Positions 17,861 to 25,386 are shown, counted from the first letter of the stretch. The stretch is 64,000 nt of DNA from Lachnospiraceae bacterium (GCA_902363445.1 CABJAB010000001.1:124001-188000), one strand, 5' to 3'. Numbers and translations are program-made. Notes: generated by a model not told the origin, from the letters alone.

Positions 17861-18268
17861 TCAGCCGTCCACCAATATCATAGCGCGGAAATCCTTCCCT
17901 CTGAGATATCCTCTTTGCTGCAGAAATCCTTTGATCTGTTCATACAGTTCTGTATCATCCCTTTCTTCCGCCTGGGCGCCTCCTGAATAGGCAATCCTGC
18001 ATTTCGTGTCACAGTCAAAATCCCAGCCGGCTGTCTGAGTCGACATGCTGCATTCCTTCTTTAGTATTCCCATATCCTGCAGCACGTTTATCGTGCGATA
18101 GACCGTCGCCATCCCAATGGATGAATCCTGCTTCAGCGCTTCATAATAAATCTCCTTACTGCAGTGGTACTCATTTTTCAAAATAATCTCTATCAATATC
18201 CTTCTCTGCTCCGTAATACGGCAGCCTCTGCTCCGCATTTCCCGGATAATCCGTTCTTTATTCCACAT
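17861..18268 (-). CDS. Fur-family-like transcriptional regulator with a degenerate metal domain
   Basis: 135 residues. The N-terminal winged helix is clearly Fur-like ('GCRITEQRRILIEIIL', 'IGMATVYRTINVLQDMGIL'). The C-terminal region lacks the expected His-rich metal motif (HHHxxC-xxC type); it reads 'GWDFDCDTKCRIAY', so usual Fe/Zn sensing is doubtful. The start at 18268 is chosen because GGAGGG lies 7 bases upstream; the longer frame starts in a 4-base overlap with the FeoB-associated gene. Cotranscribed with that gene from a promoter that carries a DtxR-type operator, so it belongs to an iron-related unit. Confidence 0.82.
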   Translation of the reverse strand: MWNKERIIREMRSRGCRITEQRRILIEIILKNEYHCSKEIYYEALKQDSSIGMATVYRTINVLQDMGILKKECSMSTQTAGWDFDCDTKCRIAYSGGAQAEERDDTELYEQIKGFLQQRGYLRGKDFRAMILVDG

Positions 18269-18279
18269 CGGCGCCCTCC

Positions 18280-18462
18280 TCATGGTCTGTCGCTGTGGCA
18301 GGCCCCAGGCTCATGGCAGCTGCCGCAGCAGCCGCTGCATCCGCCGCAGGATTTCCCCTGCTTTTTACCCTTACGAATGCTTCTCACCGCCAGGGCTGCA
18401 AGCCCCACGACCGCCAGAGCGATCAGAATCGTTGCCAGGTTCTCATATAAAAATGCTAACAT
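18280..18462 (-). CDS. FeoB-associated Cys-rich membrane protein
   Basis: 60 residues: one transmembrane helix (residues ~8-27), a Lys/Arg-rich stretch and a cysteine-rich tail (SCGGCSGCCGSCHEPGACH). This is the layout of the small proteins that accompany FeoB ferrous iron transporters. No feoA or feoB is in the window. Start ATG 18462 with GAGGTG 7 bases upstream. First gene of the unit with the Fur-like regulator; promoter and operator lie just upstream. Confidence 0.85.
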   Translation of the reverse strand: MLAFLYENLATILIALAVVGLAALAVRSIRKGKKQGKSCGGCSGCCGSCHEPGACHSDRP

Positions 18463-18496
18463 GATCAAACACCTCTTTTCAGATTCCTGAATCCAC

Positions 18497-18514
18497 AGTT
18501 AGAAATAACTAACT
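18497..18514. promoter_or_regulatory. DtxR-type operator (site A)
   Basis: Perfect inverted repeat AGTTAG-N6-CTAACT. It begins 6 bases downstream of the -10 box at 18521-18526, covering the transcription start. Identical half-sites and spacing recur at 25335-25352, and GGTTAG-N6-CTAACC variants occur at 46969-46986 and 47118-47135. Confidence 0.7.
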
Positions 18515-18520
18515 ACAAGT

Positions 18521-18549
18521 AGATTAGCATCCATGACCTGATTTGTCAA
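18521..18549 (-). promoter_or_regulatory. Sigma-70 promoter for the FeoB-associated/Fur-like unit
   Basis: Minus-strand TTGACA (18544-18549), 17-base spacer, TAATCT (18521-18526). Confidence 0.7.
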
Positions 18550-18576
18550 TAACACTTTGTTATTTTTATTTGTATA

Positions 18577-18682
18577 ATACAAAATACTTTTTGAAATCAT
18601 TCTTAGTAAGCTCTGAATAAGTTCCAGTTAAACGCCGGCAGAAGTTCCGGACCGTCACGATTTCGGTTCGCTGGCGACGCAG
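18577..18682 (+). repeat. Copy of the 5' part of the interspersed repeat (R1)
   Basis: About 105 bases, starting ATACAAAATACTTTTTG and containing GCCGGCAGAAGTTCCGG. It is closely related to 36231-36336 and 28686-28772. Only the 5' part of the repeat is present here. The remaining sequence up to the tnpV start (18683-18913) contains a small palindrome, TTGTAGCC/GGCTACAA (18815-18832), and no gene. Confidence 0.75.
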
Positions 18683-18913
18683 GGGCCGTTTTATCCCCGC
18701 TCGACCGCCATACCTTGATTTCTCGTGATTTTATGTATTAAAAGTGCGTTTTTCATCCACACATTCCACATATTTCACGCTATCCGTAGCGTCTTTACGA
18801 ATTCTGTAGCCCTTTTGTAGCCACGGCTACAATACTACAAACCTCCGCTGGCTGGTTCACCTCAAAGCCACTCGCAACTATTTCAAACAAATAATACACG
18901 GAGGTTAAGCACT

Positions 18914-19293
18914 ATGAAAAAATTCATCTATAACAACAGCAACGGACTTTGGTATGAACTGCATGGAGATTATTATATCCCTTGTTTGGTTCTGCCGGAC
19001 ACCGAAGAACGCTCCATTGGTATCTGGGGCAGAAGGCATCTGGATTACATCAAGAAGTACCGCCCGATGCTATATGCTGATCTGGTTCTCAGTTGCAAGC
19101 TGCACAGCTATCTGGCTGACATTGATGCTCAAGCACAGGCTAAACTGGAACTGCTGAGATTAAACAAATGGCAGAGAAAGAAGGTGTTACGGAGCAGCTC
19201 AAAGCGCAGAATCAGATGGCATGGGTCAGAGTTATGGGTAGCATTCGCAACAGGGCGAAGGAAATCATCAATGCAGAAATAATCTTTGCATAA
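18914..19293 (+). pseudogene. tnpV: TnpV, transposon-encoded protein, frameshifted
   Basis: The N-terminal frame reads like TnpV of clostridial transposons ('GDYYIPCLVLPDTEERSIGIWGRRHL', 'SYLADIDAQAQAKLELL'). At about 19160 the frame shifts by one base. The continuation in the next frame is the expected TnpV C-terminus ('MAEKEGVTEQLKAQNQMAW' and 'NRAKEIINAEIIFA', stop at 19291-19293). The conventional ORF therefore ends in a false tail at 19282. TnpV is of unknown function and travels with Tn4451/CTn-type elements. It marks the left edge of the restriction-modification island. Confidence 0.8.
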
Positions 19294-19372
19294 TGCATCA
19301 TCAGCCGGGTAGTGATTAGCTGCTCGGCTGACCTTTATTAGCTGTTATTCATCCTTGCTATCATTAGAACCT

Positions 19373-20326
19373 TTATAATTCATTCCGCAATAACAATCCA
19401 TCCTGAAAAAGTATTGCATCTCCAAATTCCTTGAACATACGATATGTTTTCGTATTTCTCCCCAACTCATCCCATTCGGCTGTTGAAATATTCGGGAATA
19501 ACAAAATCTGAGCAGTCCGATCATCACAATACAAGTAATAGTAAAGTGCAGACATTCCAGCGTAAGGATCAGATCTAATGTAGTTCATACCAATATTATA
19601 GGCAACAATGCGCTCAACAGCATGGGCTAAACAATCGGGCAACGGATGATAAGCCCGCTCAAACTGTCGAACAGTTAGAATTTCGACCGATTCAGGAGGA
19701 TAATCATACTGTTCGGGGTTGCGAATCTCATTTTCGGCAAAGATTTGCTGTTCAATGATTTGTTCTTTGTGGAACTGAGAATTCTTGATATATTCAGTTA
19801 ATCCATTTATGTCATACTGTGTATAATAGCTGAGAAATAAGTCCATATATTGACACATGCGTACATCTTTTTGGGGTGTTTTAAGAACTTCGCAGTTTCT
19901 ATCAACAGGCCAATTGATTGTAGTAATTGCCGTGTTAAAAATTTCAGATACATTCTGCAAAGAATAAAACAACCTCAAATTCATATATCGAGGGCCCGCT
20001 GTATTACCCCCATGCTTGTATGCTGCATACGGACCAAAATACACGACAGGGATACGCTGCTTTGCAGCTGCGACGAGACGTCCAAAACGTTGACCGACAT
20101 TATGTCCACTCGGAACCTCAACAGTTCGCTCCAAAACAAGGATAATCCGTCCATTATGCTTTAGAATAATATCTGGTCGGTCATATATCAACACTTGATC
20201 AATACCCAACCTTGCTTGCTCACGCTTGGAATTCGGAATCACCACAAAGTTTGCATCAGAAAAACAGTGGTGGAGGTTTTTGAACCACATTCCTTCTTGT
20301 AGCGAATCACAGAATATTTCATACAT
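19373..20326 (-). CDS. Candidate restriction endonuclease of the adjacent R-M locus
   Basis: 317 residues, soluble. Near residue 51 it reads 'RPDIIL', then 13 residues later 'LVLERT', followed by 'NVGQRFGRLVAAAKQRIPVVYFGP'. This has the spacing of a PD-(D/E)xK nuclease core with Lys replaced by Arg, though the assignment is by pattern only. It is divergent from the HTH-methyltransferase gene, with which it shares a 130-base control region. Such an arrangement is typical of an endonuclease placed beside its methylase. Alternative: an unrelated defence effector. Start ATG 20326 after GGAGTGATC. Confidence 0.55.
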   Translation of the reverse strand: MYEIFCDSLQEGMWFKNLHHCFSDANFVVIPNSKREQARLGIDQVLIYDRPDIILKHNGRIILVLERTVEVPSGHNVGQRFGRLVAAAKQRIPVVYFGPYAAYKHGGNTAGPRYMNLRLFYSLQNVSEIFNTAITTINWPVDRNCEVLKTPQKDVRMCQYMDLFLSYYTQYDINGLTEYIKNSQFHKEQIIEQQIFAENEIRNPEQYDYPPESVEILTVRQFERAYHPLPDCLAHAVERIVAYNIGMNYIRSDPYAGMSALYYYLYCDDRTAQILLFPNISTAEWDELGRNTKTYRMFKEFGDAILFQDGLLLRNEL

Positions 20327-20395
20327 TTTGATCACTCCTATTCTTTTGTCTATTTGGTTTTGTCAAACAAAGCTATATTCTTAACCGATATGCGA

Positions 20396-20441
20396 TTGAC
20401 AGTTACACAATGCAATGCTATCATATGATATGAAAGCATTG
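20396..20441 (+). promoter_or_regulatory. Promoter and overlapping palindromic operator of the R-M locus
   Basis: TTGACA (20396-20401), 17-base spacer, TATCAT (20419-20424). The -10 box is embedded in a perfect 12-bp palindrome TATCATATGATA (20419-20430), itself flanked by CAATGCT (20413-20419) and AGCATTG (20435-20441). The methyltransferase downstream has an N-terminal HTH, so autogenous control through this site is likely. Confidence 0.65.
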
Positions 20442-20456
20442 TCAGTCGGAGGAACT

Positions 20457-22199
20457 ATGAAAGATCGAATAAAAGAATTAAGAACGACCTTTGGGTTAAC
20501 TCAAGTAAAGTTCGCTAAAATTTTGGGCGTCTCCGTTGCATCTTTAAGAAGATGGGAAGCTGGAGATGCATCACCCTCGCCTATGGCTATCGCTCGTATC
20601 GAAGAAGTTTCAAAATTTACGACCGAGCAAATCTTACAAGAATATGCAACATTAGAAGAACCTGTAGTAAAGTCTTCGGATGATGCATATAAAGTAAACT
20701 TTTTTTGGAAAGGGAAACAGCACGAAGCTGTCTGGATGCCCTATGTAATTAATGGTCCAACAGACCAGTTAGATTTTTACAATTTGTTATTAAAGATTCA
20801 GGCTGATTCTGAATTTGATATCGACACCACTACATATTTCAAACGATTTTCAATGCTGAAATCAATCGATGGTGTTCAAACAAGTCAATATCTTTTGGAA
20901 AAGCCCAAACATTATGCAAAATGCTGGTCATCTGATTATGGTACTCATGGATTTCATCGCTATGTTGGTCGTTTTCCCTCTCATCTGATCCGTTCACTCA
21001 TTAATGCGTTTGGAGCCAACGAGAATGATGTTATTTTAGATCCCTTTTCCGGTAGTGGCACTACATTGGTTGAATCTCGAATGCTGGGTATTCCCGCAAT
21101 AGGAATAGAAATCTCACCTTTGTCTGCAATGATCTCCAGAGTAAAAAGCCAATTTAGTTTAATACCAATCAATGGGGCTGAATTGATTGATTCCTTATCC
21201 CAGTTCTATAACTTAAAATGGGCTGAATTTCTCAACCTATACAGCGCAGACTCAATTGATCACAAAGATGTACTGAATAGACCTGGTAATGACATTCCTG
21301 AATTTTCCAATATCGAGCGTTGGTTTACACCAGAAGCTCTTTTAGGCACATCCATTGTTGTCGAATACATCTTATGCCAGGAATGTTATATAAAAGATTT
21401 TTTAACTATTGCACTCTCAGCAAAAATGCGTAGTATCGGCAATGTAGATGTAGATGTTGTTCGAGCTGAATATCGTAAAACCCCTCGGGAAAATGTTGAC
21501 GTCTTAAAACTGATGAAATCTCAAATTCAGAAGATGCTCAAAGGGATTAATGATACGCTCTCTTATTGCTCAAATGTTCTGCTTGATGAGTCAAGTATAC
21601 GAGTTATCGAAAACAATGTTCTCACTACAGACTTGCCCGACGGCTCTGTTTCGCATATTATTACATCGCCCCCCTATGGAGTAGAATCTTTAAGCTATCT
21701 CCGCACTCATTTACTATCCTTCAGAGCCCTCGAACCCATTTTAGGTGTTGATCCGTATAATTTCGGCGAAAACGTAATCGGTTCCGAATATTTAGATGGT
21801 GCTATACCGGATGTCAATGCGTTCAGAGTTAAAAATGTAAGCAACACTTATTTGTCCTTTTTCTCTAAGATGCTTTTGACAAGTAGCAGCAACAAAGATC
21901 TTAAACGAATCACAATGATGATGAAGTTTTTCGAAGATATGTATTGCTTGATTGAGAAGTTCTCCCATTGGATTAAACCGAATGGACATGTTGCCTTTAT
22001 TATTGGAAACAAAAAACTGGGAGATGAAATAATTCCTACAGATACCATCATTGATGAGATATTTACATCTTTTGGCTTTGCCTCTAATGGCTCTATTGCT
22101 CACAAATTAAAAACTAACAACAGTAATTCTCAAGTTCCATGGCAGGAACGTATCATCGAAAACGAATTCATAATGCTATACACAAAGGTGACACCATGA
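20457..22199 (+). CDS. DNA methyltransferase (N4-cytosine/N6-adenine type) fused to an N-terminal HTH regulator
   Basis: 580 residues. Residues 1-60 are an XRE-like helix-turn-helix ('GLTQVKFAKILGVSVASLRRWEAGDASPSP'). Methyltransferase motif I 'LDPFSGSGTTLVES' is near residue 194 and the catalytic motif IV 'TSPPYG' near 403. SPPY favours N4-cytosine methylation; N6-adenine is possible. An N-terminal HTH is known in several type II methyltransferases that repress their own promoter. ATG 20457 follows CGGAGG; the upstream ATG at 20415 overlaps the promoter. Its stop codon overlaps the start of the next gene (ATGA). Confidence 0.85.
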   Translation: MKDRIKELRTTFGLTQVKFAKILGVSVASLRRWEAGDASPSPMAIARIEEVSKFTTEQILQEYATLEEPVVKSSDDAYKVNFFWKGKQHEAVWMPYVINGPTDQLDFYNLLLKIQADSEFDIDTTTYFKRFSMLKSIDGVQTSQYLLEKPKHYAKCWSSDYGTHGFHRYVGRFPSHLIRSLINAFGANENDVILDPFSGSGTTLVESRMLGIPAIGIEISPLSAMISRVKSQFSLIPINGAELIDSLSQFYNLKWAEFLNLYSADSIDHKDVLNRPGNDIPEFSNIERWFTPEALLGTSIVVEYILCQECYIKDFLTIALSAKMRSIGNVDVDVVRAEYRKTPRENVDVLKLMKSQIQKMLKGINDTLSYCSNVLLDESSIRVIENNVLTTDLPDGSVSHIITSPPYGVESLSYLRTHLLSFRALEPILGVDPYNFGENVIGSEYLDGAIPDVNAFRVKNVSNTYLSFFSKMLLTSSSNKDLKRITMMMKFFEDMYCLIEKFSHWIKPNGHVAFIIGNKKLGDEIIPTDTIIDEIFTSFGFASNGSIAHKLKTNNSNSQVPWQERIIENEFIMLYTKVTP

Positions 22200-22684
22200 A
22201 AATAACTGAAAGCTATGTACACATAGCAATACGTGAATTTCTAAAACAAGAAGGATGGCTATTAATTGCCGGCGAATATCCCAATGGCTCTGATGATGAA
22301 CTGAACGTACTGAGCATTTCAGATCCAACTGTCGCAAGAGATCATAGCCCTGACCCGAGACGCCACAGCAGAGGAGAAATTGTTCCAGATTTAGTGGCAT
22401 ATAAAAACAGGACAGTATTGATTATTGAGGCAAAGCCTAAATACTCTTTAGATGATAAATATAAACTTATTGACCTTCTTTCCACGAAAAAGAATCGATT
22501 GATTGCTTCGTTAAAGGATTTTTCCTCAGGAAAGACACAATTCTCACACATAAACTATGATAACGTTAACTATGTTCCAGTTCTCGCCTTTGGAAACCCG
22601 ACATTCTTGCCGCCGTGTGAAGACATCAATTTTGGGCACATTTATGTCAAATCGATTTCTGAAGTAAGGATGATTTTGTGGTAA
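22196..22684 (+). CDS. PD-(D/E)xK nuclease-like protein, probable R-M nuclease
   Basis: 162 residues. The core 'EIVPDLVAYKNRTVLIIEAKPKYS' has Pro-Asp near residue 62 and Glu-x-Lys near residue 76, the textbook PD...ExK catalytic signature. It is translated from the ATGA overlap with the first methyltransferase and followed 21 bases later by the second, so all three are one operon. It may be the restriction nuclease itself, a nicking/Vsr-like repair enzyme, or a partner subunit of the divergent 19373-20326 protein. Confidence 0.7.
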   Translation: MKITESYVHIAIREFLKQEGWLLIAGEYPNGSDDELNVLSISDPTVARDHSPDPRRHSRGEIVPDLVAYKNRTVLIIEAKPKYSLDDKYKLIDLLSTKKNRLIASLKDFSSGKTQFSHINYDNVNYVPVLAFGNPTFLPPCEDINFGHIYVKSISEVRMILW

Positions 22685-22705
22685 CTCCTTCCTATGAGGT
22701 TAAAT

Positions 22706-23875
22706 ATGATAGATAATTCTCTAATAGAAAAAATCGCTTCAATCGACTGGGAATTTTCAGATGCCGATACACAATATTTAACACATAATATCCATCGATA
22801 TTCTGGAAAATTCATTCCCCAAATTGCACAACAAGCAATTCAACTGCTAACTAATCCAGGTGATACTATTCTGGATTCCTACATGGGCTCTGGTACCACA
22901 TTATTAGAAGCCCAGTTATCAAACCGAAATGCCATCGGAATTGACTTAAATCCGTTGGCGGTTCTTATTAGTCAAGTGAAGAACTTACGAGTATCTGAAG
23001 ATGTTCTCAATGATATAGCAACCATTCTTATACCGTATGTTTCTGATCTGAATAGCAACGGGCAATTGTCTTTTACAAGCCAGACAACCCATGATGATTT
23101 TATTCAAGAGCAATTTAATAGAAATTCTTGGCGCTTGACAGATGTTTGGAATCAAAAGTGGTACCAACCCGCTGTTTTAGAGCAGTTGGTAAAGATATAT
23201 AGTTGTATTGAAATCTTGCCATCTGAATGTGCCAAACAAATAGCTCAAGTTGCATTTAGTGATATTTTGCGTAAATCCAGCAATGCAAGTAGCAAATATC
23301 CAAATGTAATGTATGATAAAAACCATAAAGAGAAGCCTTTACCTGCCAAAGCCTTTTTGGAGAATATTCATTCTATTATCTCATGCTTGAGTAAATTAGC
23401 CGATGCAACAACGGGTGCAAATGTAAATATTCAAATTCTCCAAGGTAACAATTTAGATTTGCCGTTGCCAAACGCAAGTGTGGATGCAATAATCACGCAC
23501 CCTCCATATATTGCAGCAGTTCCATATGCTGAGTATGGATGCCTTAGCTTGAATTGGTTTGGGCATGATAGTAAAGCATTAGATTCAGAACTTACTGGTG
23601 GCAAAAGGCACTCTTCCAAAGTGGTTGACAACTTCTCTGCTGACTATGAACAATACTTTCGGGAAAGCTATAAGGTTCTTAAGCATAATAAATATATGTT
23701 TATAATGGTTGGCAATCCTGTGTCCCATGGCCAAAAAATTCCTCTTGATCAAATGAGCGTTGAATTTGCCCAGCAAGCAGGCTTTAGACATATATCTACT
23801 GCTATCAGAAAAGGTCAAAACCGCAGAGGTAATAAAATGGGCGAGGAATACCTGATCTTTTTCCAAAAGGAATAA
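22706..23875 (+). CDS. Second DNA methyltransferase of the R-M locus
   Basis: 389 residues. Motif I 'LDSYMGSGTTLLEAQ' near residue 56 and catalytic 'THPPYI' near residue 265; 'YEQYFRESYKVLKHNKYMFIMVGN' is the usual post-catalytic helix/strand. It is related in plan to the first methyltransferase but lacks the HTH. Two methylases beside one restriction enzyme usually indicates an asymmetric recognition sequence, one enzyme per strand. Start ATG 22706 with GAGGT 5 bases upstream rather than the ATG at 22694. Confidence 0.82.
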   Translation: MIDNSLIEKIASIDWEFSDADTQYLTHNIHRYSGKFIPQIAQQAIQLLTNPGDTILDSYMGSGTTLLEAQLSNRNAIGIDLNPLAVLISQVKNLRVSEDVLNDIATILIPYVSDLNSNGQLSFTSQTTHDDFIQEQFNRNSWRLTDVWNQKWYQPAVLEQLVKIYSCIEILPSECAKQIAQVAFSDILRKSSNASSKYPNVMYDKNHKEKPLPAKAFLENIHSIISCLSKLADATTGANVNIQILQGNNLDLPLPNASVDAIITHPPYIAAVPYAEYGCLSLNWFGHDSKALDSELTGGKRHSSKVVDNFSADYEQYFRESYKVLKHNKYMFIMVGNPVSHGQKIPLDQMSVEFAQQAGFRHISTAIRKGQNRRGNKMGEEYLIFFQKE

Positions 23876-23933
23876 ACTACACCATGTTAAAGTATAGCAT
23901 AGAACCACGATATAATCAAATTTGAAATTCACA

Positions 23934-23987
23934 AACACACCCCACTTACTCTTATGCCCATAGCATAATGGTAAGTGGGGTGTGTTT
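23934..23987. terminator. Strong bidirectional terminator after the R-M operon
   Basis: ACACACCCCACTTAC pairs with GTAAGTGGGGTGTGT with T- and A-runs outside. It also faces the convergent coiled-coil gene. Confidence 0.85.
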
Positions 23988-24082
23988 TTACTACTTTATG
24001 CCTACTAATCCATTTAGGAATCGATTCTTTAATAGTATCCGCTTTTCTATAAAATATCACTTGCAGAACAAGTTGTAGAAAA

Positions 24083-24490
24083 TTACTTTTCGGTTCCTTT
24101 TTGCTTTTCCTGTATTCCTTTCTTCTTGTGCTTTGCAAAGTAATTCCACAAATCACTACGAGAAATCACATCCTCATAGCTGCAAAGTTTATTACGCAAA
24201 ATATCATTCTCTTTCTCCAGCTCCTTGATGCGAAGCTGTCCACGGACAGACCTGTATTGTACCAGCTCATCCTTGGTAGAAGCAAGTTCTGCTACCAGCA
24301 ATTTAATTTTCACCTTCAACTCAGCAATAGTTTTTCTCGTCTCCTTCAACAACTTCTTCAGCTTCCCCTCTTGTTTCTCCTGCACCACATATTTCTGTGC
24401 TGCTGTCACCAGCGTCTGATAATCCTCTCGCTCAGAAACGGAATCGGTATTTCCGTTTCTGCCTGCCGCACCATTTCGGATTACTTCCAT
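24083..24490 (-). CDS. Small coiled-coil protein, mobile-element type
   Basis: 135 residues, almost wholly charged heptad-like sequence ([33 protein letters not shown]) ending in '[11 protein letters not shown]'. It resembles the coiled-coil C-terminal regions of plasmid recombination/mobilization (Mob/Pre) proteins or KfrA-like factors; no catalytic domain is present. The first dozen codons ('[10 protein letters not shown]') lie inside a copy of the interspersed repeat, so the gene starts within the repeat. The ribosome binding site is weak. It may be a real accessory gene or a captured fragment. Confidence 0.5.
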   Translation of the reverse strand: MEVIRNGAAGRNGNTDSVSEREDYQTLVTAAQKYVVQEKQEGKLKKLLKETRKTIAELKVKIKLLVAELASTKDELVQYRSVRGQLRIKELEKENDILRNKLCSYEDVISRSDLWNYFAKHKKKGIQEKQKGTEK

Positions 24491-24862
24491 TCTTTTGATT
24501 CCATAAAAGTATCAGGTAGCCACACGGCCCGCGCGCCTTATGGCAGCGGGCTGCGGTAAGCCGCCCCAATGACTTTCAAGGCAAGTGAGAGCTTATTTCG
24601 GTGCGGAAGAAAGAATAGGAGGAACAATCCGATTTCATCATAAGGCGAGCGCCGCAAGGCCGTTAGCAGGATCTTCCCGGCCGCAGGGAGGTAAAAACCG
24701 AATTTCATGCAGGTTTTTATTGGAATCTGACATGGAAAAATATCGATTTATCCATGTCAGTTGGAAAGGATCGACTGGAGGCCGTAAAGATGCTGGTTAT
24801 GGCTGCCAGCGAGCCGCCTGGATAGAATCGGATTTCCTCCTGCCTCATCTGGTTATAAAGAC
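24461..24862 (+). repeat. Interspersed structured repeat, main part (copy R4)
   Basis: Nearly identical to 28771-29158 (about eight differences in ~330 bases by eye) and recognisably related to 36381-36765. It contains conserved hairpins: GCCCGC..GCGGGC, AAAAACC..GGTTTTT, and a 10-bp stem CTGACATGGA/TCCATGTCAG (24727-24760). Open frames exist on both strands but neither is convincing as a gene. The 5' part of the repeat seen elsewhere is absent, replaced by the coiled-coil gene. Confidence 0.85.
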
Positions 24863-24885
24863 ATGTTTTTTTTAAGATATTCAAA

Positions 24886-24950
24886 GGTATACCCAAGGGC
24901 ATCCCTTAATTCATGCCCTGCGGGCAGGCGCACTTCGTGCGTCAAGGTAT
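24886..24950 (+). repeat. Triple-hairpin intergenic module
   Basis: Three short palindromes in a row: CCAAGGGCAT-type, ATGCCCTgcGGGCA and GCGCACTTCGTGCGT, between GGTAT ends. Copies at 29184-29248 (same strand) and 36168-36230 (inverted). The 3' end of the DUF2325 gene reads into it. Confidence 0.8.
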
Positions 24951-25234
24951 CCTTCCGCGCATCTTCTCTCCAGTATCTCGCAAAGCGCGGTCCCGCTGCT
25001 GGTATGACAGCGTATGATTTCTATGTTGGCCCGCTTTGCTTCGTCCACTGCACATTTGATCATTTTGTGAGAGACCGTATTGGTAAAAAGCACCAGGAGG
25101 TCCGGACGTCCTATCTGTTTATTCATTCCGGCCGCCATCTGGGTGAAAACTTTCGCTTTACAATTATAATTCTTACAGATCTTTTTATATTGACAGACCA
25201 TACGGTCATGCCCACCTACGATCACAACGCTCAT
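24911..25234 (-). CDS. DUF2325 domain protein
   Basis: 107 residues. 'VVIVGGHDRMVCQYKKIC' at the start and 'RPDLLVLFTNTVSHKMI' in the middle are the DUF2325 Rossmann-like pattern (GGH motif). Function is unknown; from memory, members are often found with iron transport genes in Clostridia. Its promoter carries a DtxR-type operator identical in half-sites to that of the FeoB-associated gene, which supports an iron link here. The last ~12 residues (DARSAPARRA) are encoded by the triple-hairpin module, so the natural C-terminus was probably altered by its insertion. ATG 25234 after GAAGGAGGG. Confidence 0.8.
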   Translation of the reverse strand: MSVVIVGGHDRMVCQYKKICKNYNCKAKVFTQMAAGMNKQIGRPDLLVLFTNTVSHKMIKCAVDEAKRANIEIIRCHTSSGTALCEILERRCAEGYLDARSAPARRA

Positions 25235-25246
25235 TTTTTCCCTCCT

Positions 25247-25306
25247 TCAAACAATCTGCTGCATACGCTTTAAATAGATTCGATGTACAAGGGGCTGCCT
25301 TTCCAT
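25247..25306 (-). CDS. Possible 19-codon leader ORF before DUF2325
   Basis: A short frame (MERQPLVHRIYLKRMQQIV) ends in TGA three bases before the AAGGAGGG site of the DUF2325 gene, so translational coupling is possible. An in-frame TTG at 25318 has AGGGG 6 bases upstream. Low confidence; could be chance. Confidence 0.2.
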   Translation of the reverse strand: MERQPLVHRIYLKRMQQIV

Positions 25307-25334
25307 CGACAATTTCAACTGATGCCCCTTTTTT

Positions 25335-25352
25335 AGTTAGCTATAACTAACT
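25335..25352. promoter_or_regulatory. DtxR-type operator (site B)
   Basis: Perfect inverted repeat AGTTAG-N6-CTAACT, 7 bases downstream of a -10 box (TATCAT, 25360-25365, minus strand; weak -35 TGTACA at 25383-25388). Same half-sites and spacing as site A. Confidence 0.7.
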
Positions 25353-25386
25353 CAATTCCATGATACACGATTATCCAATATTTGTA

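Noticed and set aside
18600..19000. tRNA or rRNA gene in the accessory gaps
   Set aside because: No cloverleaf, CCA end or rRNA-like sequence was found here or in any other gap of the window.
23929..24156. 75-codon minus-strand ORF
   Set aside because: Overlaps the end of the coiled-coil gene in another frame and runs into the strong terminator.
24461..24862. Group II intron or IS200/IS605-type element
   Set aside because: No domain V-like hairpin, no reverse transcriptase, no TnpA/TnpB coding sequence in or next to any of the copies.
24585..24875. Plus-strand ORF MRAYFGAEERIGG... repeated at 28883 and, altered, at 36488
   Set aside because: Between copies nearly all base changes alter the amino acid in this frame, so it does not behave as a protein-coding gene. 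Kept as part of the repeat.
25290..25331. Terminator AAGGGGC..GCCCCTT before DUF2325
   Set aside because: The loop is nearly 30 bases and the T-run is on the plus strand, where no gene ends; more likely chance pairing in the DUF2325 leader.
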